Source of the DNA: CAYFUR01 sp964346275
GTDB taxonomy: Bacteria; Sumerlaeota; Sumerlaeia; SLMS01
Direction of reading: 5' to 3'
DNA: 32,195 bases
Assembly (NCBI GenBank): GCA_964346275.1
Contig: CAYFUR010000041.1
Location: forward strand, 1-32,195
Part shown: in pieces, positions 14,014 through 20,991 of the stretch
How positions within the stretch are numbered: the first letter of the stretch is position 1
Layout: the number at the start of each line of letters is the position of its first letter
The notes under the pieces: generated by a model
What the model saw: only the letters and a program-made list of their open reading frames with translations
Databases searched by the model: none
What the model was told of the DNA's origin: nothing
Program-made: the position numbers and the translations under genes

Positions 14014-15621
14014 TTGGATCCGAGGCACGACAGCTTCCAGCACAAGGTGCGGCGCCTCAAGGTGCGCGCCAAGTCCTTCCACGACCGCATGAAGCGGACT
14101 CAGCTGGAAGAGGCCCCGATTGCCGAAAGAATCGGCATCTCGCTTTACCGGTTTTTTATCCTTCTTGCCTCCATCGTCTTCCAGATTGAATTGCCGCGCC
14201 GCGCCGCCGCGCTCACCTATACCAGCATCCTCTCGCTCTTCCCGCTCCTCGCCCTGATCAGCTTCACCGCCGGCGTTTTCTATACAGAAGAAAAGGAGCA
14301 GGAAACGCTGTCCTGGGTCCGCCACCAGTTCTTTCCCTCCGTCGAAAAAGAAGAAGAAATCATGTATCCTCTTCCGCCGGAGGAGGACCGTGAAGTGTCC
14401 GGACAGCTCAAGCTGTCCCGGGAAATTGAGCAGGTCTTCACTCAAATCACCAGCGCCTTCCGGGAAAACCGCGCCAGCTTCGGCGTCTTCGGTATTCTGG
14501 GCCTTCTGATCACCGCCGGGATCCTTTACATCTCCATTGAATCGACGGTGAATCAGATCTGGCAGACGACACATAAGGGGAGGTGGGTCACGTCGTTGAC
14601 CAATTTTATCACGGTCATTTTCTTCGCGCCGATTATTATTTCCGTGTCTATTGCAGGCACCGGTATAGCCGTCGCCTTTCTCGATAAAGACGTCGACGTG
14701 CGTAAGGAGTTCGGCCAGGATGAACCGCAAACCGAACAGGTGAGCAACGGCACCCAAGGGGAGGCTGATAAATCCTATTACGAGGATGCTCCTCCTCTTG
14801 ATAATGGGGAAGACGACGCGCCCTGGTACACCCCCTGGATCGAAAGAATCCGGGTCCTGACCACGGCTTTTGGTTTTCTGATCCCGATTATCCCGGGCCT
14901 GGTCAATGCCCTGGTCCTTGCCGTTGCCTATACTTTCATCCCCCGCACCAAGGTCAATTTCACCCTCGCCCTCCTGGGCGGGGCCGTGGCCGCGATCCTT
15001 TGGGAAATTGCTCGCTACCTTTTCTTCTATTACGTGACCGGCTCTGTTGTGAACCGCACACTGGCCAGCGTTCTTGGCGCCCCCATCATCTTCCTCCTCT
15101 GGCTCTATGTGACCTGGATCATTCTGCTCACCGGCAACGTCATCGTCTACGTGGCGCAAAACTTCCGCGATCTCTGGTCCGAGCGCATGATCACGGAAAA
15201 GACGCTGCTCGACGGGCGTCTGATGATCGTGATCATGGTCCTCCTCGCCGGGCGTTTCCGCGAGCGCGGCGGCGGATTCACGGAGGTCGAATTGCGTGGC
15301 CGTCTCGGGATCCCCCAGAACTATCTCATCGAACTCATGGGCAAGCTCAAGGCTCGCCGGTACATATCCCAGCTCGAAGGCGATGCCGTCCAAATTGCCC
15401 GCCCGCCGGAACAGATCCGCGTGCGCGAGCTGCTCGATATGGGATGCGACCTGAATGACCTCCCCGTCTCCCGGCGCGGAGGAAAGAGGATACGGCGCGT
15501 TTTCGACTGGCTTCAGGATCGCACGCTGAATCTCGTCGGCGAAGATACCATCGACGACCTTCTTAATAACGGCGACAAGGCCGGCCAGCCCGCCAAAGAA
15601 AAAGCATCCGCTCAGGCCTGA
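14014..15621 (+). CDS. YihY/BrkB-family membrane protein with C-terminal winged-helix-like extension
   Basis: The family was once called ribonuclease BN but is now regarded as a membrane protein of uncertain, possibly transport-related, role. The core has about six hydrophobic segments: RRAAALTYTSILSLFPLLALISF, FGVFGILGLLITAGILYISIEST, FITVIFFAPIIISVSIAG, LTTAFGFLIPIIPGLVNALVL, the P-R-T-K-V segment with GGAVAAILWEIARYLFFYYV, and APIIFLLWLYVTWIILLTGNV (each read in part). An acidic loop of ~70 residues lies between the third and fourth. After the core, ~130 residues include TEVELRGRLGIPQNYLIELMGKLKARRYI, which looks like a winged helix. I prefer TTG 14014 (AGGAG nine bases upstream, 535 residues); ATG 14089 is an alternative without a ribosome site. 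It converges on the next gene with a 10-bp overlap. Confidence 0.8.
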   Translation: MDPRHDSFQHKVRRLKVRAKSFHDRMKRTQLEEAPIAERIGISLYRFFILLASIVFQIELPRRAAALTYTSILSLFPLLALISFTAGVFYTEEKEQETLSWVRHQFFPSVEKEEEIMYPLPPEEDREVSGQLKLSREIEQVFTQITSAFRENRASFGVFGILGLLITAGILYISIESTVNQIWQTTHKGRWVTSLTNFITVIFFAPIIISVSIAGTGIAVAFLDKDVDVRKEFGQDEPQTEQVSNGTQGEADKSYYEDAPPLDNGEDDAPWYTPWIERIRVLTTAFGFLIPIIPGLVNALVLAVAYTFIPRTKVNFTLALLGGAVAAILWEIARYLFFYYVTGSVVNRTLASVLGAPIIFLLWLYVTWIILLTGNVIVYVAQNFRDLWSERMITEKTLLDGRLMIVIMVLLAGRFRERGGGFTEVELRGRLGIPQNYLIELMGKLKARRYISQLEGDAVQIARPPEQIRVRELLDMGCDLNDLPVSRRGGKRIRRVFDWLQDRTLNLVGEDTIDDLLNNGDKAGQPAKEKASAQA

Positions 15622-16187
15622 CCGGCTTCCCCCGTCTCGTCCTTTCGCGGAACAAGATACTTCTCCAGCCGCCGCTCCAGCCAATCCTTCACGAACTCCG
15701 CCTCTTGGCGGGAGCGCGTGCCCGATACGATGGTGGCAGGAACATCGGCGGGTGGAAAGAGGAGCACGTCGTAAACCGTCCAGCTTGATCGAGGGGCTCG
15801 GTGCTTCTGTTCCACAAGTTGCACCCCTGGCCTTGCGGAAAGGGTTTTGCGCACACCTCCACCAATCCAAAGCGGGCCTTTCGAAACTCTGACCCCATCG
15901 CGGGCGACGCAAATCCTCGTCGCATTGCTGATCTGGGCCAAGGCGCGCAGGAGCAGAACAATTCCCGGCAGGGCCAGGAGAAGCAATGCACTCCCCGTCA
16001 GCCAGTTGCCCCGGGCCAGAGCGCCGCCACCCATGCCGCCAAGAAAACCCGCCCAGAGCAGTCCGAAAAAAAGCCAGCCCACCGCCAGGTTCCAGTCGCG
16101 AAGCCGTCCGGCGTGAAACCACCTCAATTTCAATTCTTCCTCGCCGTGGCCGGCATGAGTCGTGATGTTTCGGGGGGCTTTTTCCAT
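15612..16187 (-). CDS. Small membrane protein with PH-like C-terminal region
   Basis: The start at ATG 16187 (GAGAG upstream) gives 191 residues; the frame runs on to 16277 but lacks a better start. Two hydrophobic helices (~residues 32-51 and 60-80) are followed by a beta-rich ~100-residue part (ATRICVARDGVRVSKG, SWTVYDVLLFPP, FVKDWLERRLEKYL) that resembles a bacterial PH-like domain. I do not recognise a named family. Its stop and that of the YihY gene lie in one palindrome, TCAGGCCTGA. Two direct repeats of CGAATTCT lie 41-63 bp upstream of its start and could bind a regulator. Confidence 0.65.
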   Translation of the reverse strand: MEKAPRNITTHAGHGEEELKLRWFHAGRLRDWNLAVGWLFFGLLWAGFLGGMGGGALARGNWLTGSALLLLALPGIVLLLRALAQISNATRICVARDGVRVSKGPLWIGGGVRKTLSARPGVQLVEQKHRAPRSSWTVYDVLLFPPADVPATIVSGTRSRQEAEFVKDWLERRLEKYLVPRKDETGEAGQA

Positions 16188-16485
16188 CTCTCGCTCGACA
16201 GGGGGATGGGGCTGACAGAGTTTTTCGCGAATTCTCACACGACGAATTCTTGTAGGGGTTCGGGAAAAGTGGGTCAACCACGCCGATTTGGAGCGGTGGA
16301 AATTGCGCCACCATTGCCTCGCAGCTCTTTTTTCCCTTTGAGCGATGCCTGAAGCGGCCCGAAGGGCGTTTCTCTCCTTGCGGCGGCGTGGGATAAACCC
16401 GCTTAAAGACGCGAGTTTGTTGGACGGATGTTCCCTTCAGCGAATATCCTAAACCTGACAGTGCCCAGAGCAAGGATGTTTCACC
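16188..16485. promoter_or_regulatory. Divergent intergenic region upstream of hppA
   Basis: About 300 bp lie between divergent genes. On the leftward side CGAATTCT occurs at 16228-16235 and 16243-16250, an exact 8-bp direct repeat with 15-bp period. On the rightward side TTGGAC followed after 17 bp by AATATC (within ~16420-16450) is a weak promoter candidate for hppA. The ribosome site AAGGA lies nine bases before ATG 16486. No RNA gene or riboswitch is recognisable. Confidence 0.4.
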
Positions 16486-18759
16486 ATGGATTCTAACCTT
16501 CTCCTTCCAGGGATCGCCGCCATCGTGGCGCTTCTCTTTGTTGTCTATCTCGTGACCGACGTGCTCAAGAATCCGCGCGGAAATGATCTGATGATTGAGA
16601 TCAGCGACGCGGTGCAAGAAGGCGCCAAGGCATTCCTCCGGCGTGAATACTTCTACATCGGAATTTTCATCGTTGTGATTTTTGCCGCGATCTCCGCGGC
16701 CCCAATGCTTTTCTCCGGGGAAAAGAAGGAACTGATTCAAGACAGCCTCGGATGGCAGACTGGGCTCAGCTTCATCATCGGCGCCGTGGCTTCTTCGCTG
16801 GCGGGCTTTATCGGGATGAACATTGCCACCCGCGCGAACAGCCGCACCACCGAGGCAGCGCGCAAGGGCGTCGAGGACGACAAGGATCCCGAGAGCGGCC
16901 TGAAGAACGCTCTTTCCGTCGCCATCAGCGGTGGCGCGGTCATGGGACTTTCCGTTGTGGGTATCGGCCTTCTTGGCCTCGTCCTGGTCATCGTCATCGT
17001 CGACATTCTCGCCGGCGCGGCCTCCTGGGGAGAGCACCCCGGCTGGATTAACGGTTACGCCATGGGCGCCTCCCTGGTCGCGCTTTTTGCCCGCTCTGGC
17101 GGTGGAATCTTCACAAAGGGCGCGGATATGGGCGCCGACCTCGTGGGCAAAGTCGAAGCCGGCATCCCTGAAGACGATCCGCGAAATGCGGCCACCATCG
17201 CCGATAACGTCGGTGACAACGTGGGCGATGTCGCCGGCCTCGGCGCCGACCTGATGGAATCCTACATCGAATCGATGATTGCTGCCATGGCTCTCGCCGT
17301 CGGCCTCAGCACCATCGCCATGATCGACGGCGTTCCCACTGATATTACCATGCGGCTCCAGCTCCTTCCCCTGATCCTTGCCGCCGTTGGCATTTTCGCC
17401 TCCATCATCGGCATTTCCTTCGTCAAGTTCGCCCCGAGTAAGAAGGTGCAGAACTCACTCATGAACGGCACCTACGTATCCGCTCTCCTTGCGATTCTCG
17501 GCACGGGCGTCGCCTCCTACCTCCTGATTCCCGACTTTGAAGTTCTCAAAAACACCGGCGAACGCTTCGCCTACGACTGGCTCGGCCTGTTCATCGCCTC
17601 CACTGCGGGCATCGTGGCCGGCGCCGCGGTCGGCTTCTTCTCCGAATATTACACCTCTTCGAAATTCTCTCCCGTCAAATCCATGGCGGACAAATGCCGC
17701 ATGGGCCCGGCCATCACCGTCACCGATGGGATCGCCGTTGGAATGAAGAGCACCGCCCTGCCCGTGCTCGTACTCGCCATCGCCATGCTCGTGGCCTACT
17801 ATTTCGCCGATTTCTACGGAATCGCCCTCGCCGCCTTCGGCATGCTCGCCACAACGGGGATGATCGTGGCCGTCGACAGCTATGGCCCCATCGCTGATAA
17901 CGCCGGGGGCTGCGCCGAGATGGCCCATCTCGACGCTGGAGTCCGCGAAATCACCGACAACCTCGATGCCGTCGGCAACACCACCGCCGCCATTGGCAAG
18001 GGCTTTGCCATCGGCTCCGCCGCCTTCGCGGCCCTGGGCCTTCTCGTGGCCTACATGACCGTGGCCAATATCACCGTCGCCGACCTGAGCAACGTCCGCG
18101 TGATGTTTGGCCTTCTTATTGGCGGCATGGTGCCTTTTTTCTTCTCGGCACTCCTGTTCGACGCCGTCAGCCAGGCGGCCTTCAAGATGATCGAGGAAGT
18201 TCGCCGCCAGCTCCGCGAAATCCCCGGCATCATGGAAGGTAAGAACAAGCCCGACTATGCCCGCTGCGTTTCCATCTCCACCGATGGCGCCATCAAGGGA
18301 ATGCTCCTTCCCGGTGGCCTGGCGATTCTCCTGCCCCCGATTATGGGGCTGGTTTTTGGTGGCGAGGCCCTCGCTGGATTCCTCATCGGAGCACTGGTTA
18401 CCGGCGTCATGCTCGGTCTCATGTGCGCCAACAGCGGCGGCGCCATGGACAATGCCAAAAAGTATATCGAGGAAGGCATGATCAAGGACGAAAACGGCGA
18501 AGTGCAGGGTAAAGGCTCGGAAGCGCACAAAGCCGCGGTCGTGGGCGACACCGTTGGCGACCCCCTCAAAGACACGGTCGGACCCTCCATCAACATCCTG
18601 ATCAAGCTCATGGCCGTGATTTCCCTCGTCCTCGCGCCGCTTTTCATGGTCACGCCGAAAGCGGAAATCATCGAAAACGTCGGCGATGTGGAAGTGGAAA
18701 CCCAGATGCAGGACGTCGACACGGAAGGCACCATGCCCGTCGAGGTCCCCGGCGAGTAA
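16486..18759 (+). CDS. hppA: K+-dependent membrane-bound ion-pumping pyrophosphatase
   Basis: The 757-residue, ~16-helix integral membrane protein hydrolyses pyrophosphate and pumps Na+ and/or H+ across the cytoplasmic membrane. The active-site signature reads GADLVGKVEAGIPEDDPRN followed by TIADNVGDNVGDVAG. Other catalytic loops are DNAGGCAEMA and VGDTVGDPLKDTVGPS. GNTTAAIGKG has Ala501 at the position where K+-independent enzymes carry Lys, so this is the K+-dependent type. In helix 6 the gate region D255-L-M-E258-S-Y-I-E262 has Glu both three and seven residues after the Asp. The length includes an acidic C-terminal tail of ~35 residues after the last helix. It is a single-gene unit with its own terminator. 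Confidence 0.96.
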   Translation: MDSNLLLPGIAAIVALLFVVYLVTDVLKNPRGNDLMIEISDAVQEGAKAFLRREYFYIGIFIVVIFAAISAAPMLFSGEKKELIQDSLGWQTGLSFIIGAVASSLAGFIGMNIATRANSRTTEAARKGVEDDKDPESGLKNALSVAISGGAVMGLSVVGIGLLGLVLVIVIVDILAGAASWGEHPGWINGYAMGASLVALFARSGGGIFTKGADMGADLVGKVEAGIPEDDPRNAATIADNVGDNVGDVAGLGADLMESYIESMIAAMALAVGLSTIAMIDGVPTDITMRLQLLPLILAAVGIFASIIGISFVKFAPSKKVQNSLMNGTYVSALLAILGTGVASYLLIPDFEVLKNTGERFAYDWLGLFIASTAGIVAGAAVGFFSEYYTSSKFSPVKSMADKCRMGPAITVTDGIAVGMKSTALPVLVLAIAMLVAYYFADFYGIALAAFGMLATTGMIVAVDSYGPIADNAGGCAEMAHLDAGVREITDNLDAVGNTTAAIGKGFAIGSAAFAALGLLVAYMTVANITVADLSNVRVMFGLLIGGMVPFFFSALLFDAVSQAAFKMIEEVRRQLREIPGIMEGKNKPDYARCVSISTDGAIKGMLLPGGLAILLPPIMGLVFGGEALAGFLIGALVTGVMLGLMCANSGGAMDNAKKYIEEGMIKDENGEVQGKGSEAHKAAVVGDTVGDPLKDTVGPSINILIKLMAVISLVLAPLFMVTPKAEIIENVGDVEVETQMQDVDTEGTMPVEVPGE

Positions 18760-18788
18760 TCCATAACCCTCCCGCGAGAAACTGATCG

Positions 18789-18826
18789 AGCCCGGCGCCG
18801 TTGATTCTGGCGCCGGGCTTCTTCCT
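18789..18826 (+). terminator. Rho-independent terminator after hppA
   Basis: A perfect 11-bp GC-rich stem, AGCCCGGCGCC with GGCGCCGGGCT, encloses a 9-nt loop and is followed by TCTTCCT. It lies 30 bp after the hppA stop. The T-tract is short, but the stem is strong. It argues against any start for the next gene upstream of about 18830. Confidence 0.8.
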
Positions 18827-18920
18827 GGGGCGGCTGCCGGAGGATCTTCTAATCCCGCTTGCCACTGTTGCCGCGGCGGAACGACGTTTCCGTTCTCGAA
18901 ATCCAACGCGGCCGGGACCG

Positions 18921-19682
18921 ATGCGCCAGATTCACTCACTCCGCGACAACCTCCTCCGACGCCTGCGCCCGCAGGCCCGGCGCAAGGGAAAGGGGCGCCT
19001 CGCCGGAGCGCCTCCCGTCGTGGTCCTCCACGGCCTCCAGGTTCCCCGCCTCGTCATGGCGCCTCTTGCCTGGCGCCTCGAACATTATTACGGCCGCCGC
19101 GTGTTCAATATTCCATTCAATACATGGACGCACGATCTGCCCGAATGCGCCCTGCTTATTTCCGATCATTTGCAGCGCCTTAACCTGCGCGACTTCGACG
19201 CCGTCACTCATTCCACCGGGGGGCTGCTCCTGCGCTGGGCCGTCAACCATTGCCCCATGCCGAGGCTTCGCCGCGCCGTCATGGTTGCCCCCCCCAATGG
19301 CGGCGCCTGGATCGCCGATTACCTCCACCGGCGCATGGGGCCATTCTATCCGCTGGTCTATGGCCAGTCCGGCTTGCAACTGCGCCGGGACGAGCGTGGC
19401 ATCGCTCCCCTCGCCCGGCGCCTCGAAGGATCCGAGGTCGGAATCATCGCCGGCGGCAGCGGCACCTCCCGAGGTAAGCGCAACCTCCTTGGCATTCCCG
19501 GTGACAACGATGGAACCATCGCTGTCGAGGAAACCATTCTTCCCGGCATGCAGGACTTTATTCTTTTGAATCTGGACCACACGCGGCTGATGCTCAGCTC
19601 GCAGACGGCGCACATGGCGAACCTGTTTCTCGAGCACGGCGTCTTTCGCCCGCGCCCGGCGACCGCCGAGCCAGCCCACTGA
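18921..19682 (+). CDS. Lipase/esterase-like alpha/beta-hydrolase
   Basis: The start is ATG 18921 (253 residues); the open frame reaches back to TTG 18801 but that start lies in the hppA terminator. VVVLHG (33-38) is the oxyanion strand. The nucleophile elbow is THSTGG with Ser98, a PGAP1/triacylglycerol-lipase-like G/T-H-S-x-G-G. PGDNDGTIAVEET probably supplies the acid Asp, and NLDHTRLML the catalytic His. APPNGGAWIAD after the nucleophile resembles the A-P-x-x-G-s/t segment of lipases. No signal peptide is seen, and the N-terminus is Arg-rich. The substrate cannot be named. It is convergent with the epimerase gene, and their stops lie within one hairpin. Confidence 0.8.
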   Translation: MRQIHSLRDNLLRRLRPQARRKGKGRLAGAPPVVVLHGLQVPRLVMAPLAWRLEHYYGRRVFNIPFNTWTHDLPECALLISDHLQRLNLRDFDAVTHSTGGLLLRWAVNHCPMPRLRRAVMVAPPNGGAWIADYLHRRMGPFYPLVYGQSGLQLRRDERGIAPLARRLEGSEVGIIAGGSGTSRGKRNLLGIPGDNDGTIAVEETILPGMQDFILLNLDHTRLMLSSQTAHMANLFLEHGVFRPRPATAEPAH

Positions 19683-19712
19683 CCCTCGCCCCCCTGGGTC
19701 AGTCTTCTTCCT
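19678..19712. terminator. Bidirectional hairpin shared by convergent stops
   Basis: ACTGACCC and GGGTCAGT form a perfect 8-bp stem with a 10-nt C-rich loop. The TGA of the hydrolase (19680-19682) and the TGA of the minus-strand epimerase (19699-19701) both lie in the stem. A pyrimidine run, CTTCTTCCTCC, follows on the plus strand. It probably terminates transcription from the plus strand at least. Confidence 0.6.
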
Positions 19713-20649
19713 CCAACCGGTCCACCCGGTCGTGGAAGTATTCGATGGTCTTCTTGATGCCCTCCTCGAGGGAGACCTTCGGCTCCCAGCCCAGGAGGTT
19801 CTTTGCGCGGGTGATGTCGGGCCGGCGGCGGGTCGGGTCATCCTGAGGGAGGGGTTCGTAGATGATCTCGCTTTTTGTCCCGCTGAACCGCTGAATCGCC
19901 TCGGCGAATTCCTTGATCGTCATTTCGTGGGGATTGCCGATATTCACCGGCATGGGAGTCTCGCTCTCGAGGAGGCGGAGGATGCCATCGATCAGGTCGG
20001 ACACATAGCAGAAGCTGCGCGTCTGGCTGCCATCGCCATAGACTGTGAGGGGCTCGCCCAGCAGGGCCTGCTTGATGAAATTCGGCACCACGCGGCCGTC
20101 GTTGAGCCGCATTCTCGGCCCATAGGTATTGAAGATGCGCACGATCCGTGTCTCGAGGTTGTGAAAACGGTGATAGGCCATCGTCATTGCCTCGGCAAAG
20201 CGCTTGGCCTCGTCATAGACCCCCCGCGGGCCGATTGTACTCACATTTCCCCAGTATTCCTCGTTCTGGGGATGTTCCAGCGGGTCCCCGTAAATCTCGC
20301 TCGTCGAGGCGAGAAGGAACCGCGCATTCTTCTCTTTCGCCAGGCCAAGGGCTTTGTGCGTGCCCAGCGACCCGACTTTCAGCGTGGGGATCGGCCGTTT
20401 CAGATAATCGACGGGGCTGGCGGGGGAAGCGAAATGGATGACATTGTCCACCCCGCCCTCGACGTAGAGATAGTTGGTCACATCCTGCTTGATGAACAAA
20501 AACCGCTCATCGCGGATGTGCTGGATGTTGCCCGTGGTGCCGGTGGAAAGATTATCGATGCAGATCACCTCGTCTCCGCGGGCCAGGAGAGCCTCGCAAA
20601 GATGGCTGCCGAGAAATCCGGCTCCTCCGGTGACGACGGTACGGGGCAT
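19699..20649 (-). CDS. uxs: UDP-glucuronate decarboxylase / NAD-dependent sugar epimerase
   Basis: The 316-residue extended short-chain dehydrogenase makes UDP-xylose from UDP-glucuronate in its best-matching subfamily. The NAD-binding motif GGAGFLGSHL (8-17) is at the N-terminus. HFASPASPVDY (72-82) and the STSEIYGDP motif (115-123) are typical of UXS enzymes. The catalytic dyad is Tyr145-x3-Lys149 in YDEAKR, with Ser/Thr116-117 as the third residue. RIFNTYGPRM and DGSQTRSFCYV are also UXS-type. No membrane anchor is present. The start at 20649 is preceded, on its strand, by GGAGAAG ten bases away. A related dTDP-glucose dehydratase-like activity is less likely given ASPASP. It supplies nucleotide sugar for envelope polysaccharide. 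Confidence 0.88.
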   Translation of the reverse strand: MPRTVVTGGAGFLGSHLCEALLARGDEVICIDNLSTGTTGNIQHIRDERFLFIKQDVTNYLYVEGGVDNVIHFASPASPVDYLKRPIPTLKVGSLGTHKALGLAKEKNARFLLASTSEIYGDPLEHPQNEEYWGNVSTIGPRGVYDEAKRFAEAMTMAYHRFHNLETRIVRIFNTYGPRMRLNDGRVVPNFIKQALLGEPLTVYGDGSQTRSFCYVSDLIDGILRLLESETPMPVNIGNPHEMTIKEFAEAIQRFSGTKSEIIYEPLPQDDPTRRRPDITRAKNLLGWEPKVSLEEGIKKTIEYFHDRVDRLEEED

Positions 20650-20991
20650 GAGAAAACTTCTCCAATCATGAAATCACACGCCTGGAAGGCTTGGTTTTTT
20701 TCCCTGCCCGGCGCTAGTGAAAACTGAAATCCGGGCGTGTGGTTACCTGTATGGCAATTTCCTCCGCAAACTGCCTGTTTCTTATTGAACTTCGCATCCG
20801 GGAGTGACATGATCTCTTGGAGCGCGCGTGAATCAACAACTCGAATCACTCGCGCGGCAATGAGGCAGGCAGGCGCATTTGTCACCGGCTTGACACTTGA
20901 ACCATCAGACTTTTTCTGGTTTTTCTCGGTGTTTGCCCGCCCCTGGTAATCATATCGTGATACAAACCAACCTGGATGCCCGTTTTTCCTG
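20650..20991. promoter_or_regulatory. Divergent 342-bp intergenic region, uxs / XPB helicase
   Basis: No credible gene is seen here. CGCGCGTGA (20823-20831) is inverted as TCACTCGCGCG (20846-20856) with a two-base bulge, and within it GAATCA is directly repeated at 20830 and 20843; this could be an operator. TTGACA at 20890-20895 is a perfect -35 hexamer for the rightward gene, but no good -10 follows at 16-18 bp. The short TATCGTGATA inverted repeat lies near 20957-20966. Confidence 0.4.

Noticed and set aside
13993..17037. 1014-codon minus-strand open frame across yihY, the small membrane gene and hppA
   Set aside because: It overlaps well-supported genes on both strands and is rich in charged low-complexity sequence, as expected for an antisense shadow.
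13846..20661. Shared word CATGAGAAAACTT at 13849 and 20648, near two minus-strand starts and resembling the ATGAGAAA octamer
   Set aside because: Chance matches of this length are expected in a window this size, and no array or inverted end accompanies either copy.
20737..20949. 70-codon frame in the uxs / XPB intergenic region
   Set aside because: No ribosome site or recognisable motif, and it covers a region that looks regulatory.
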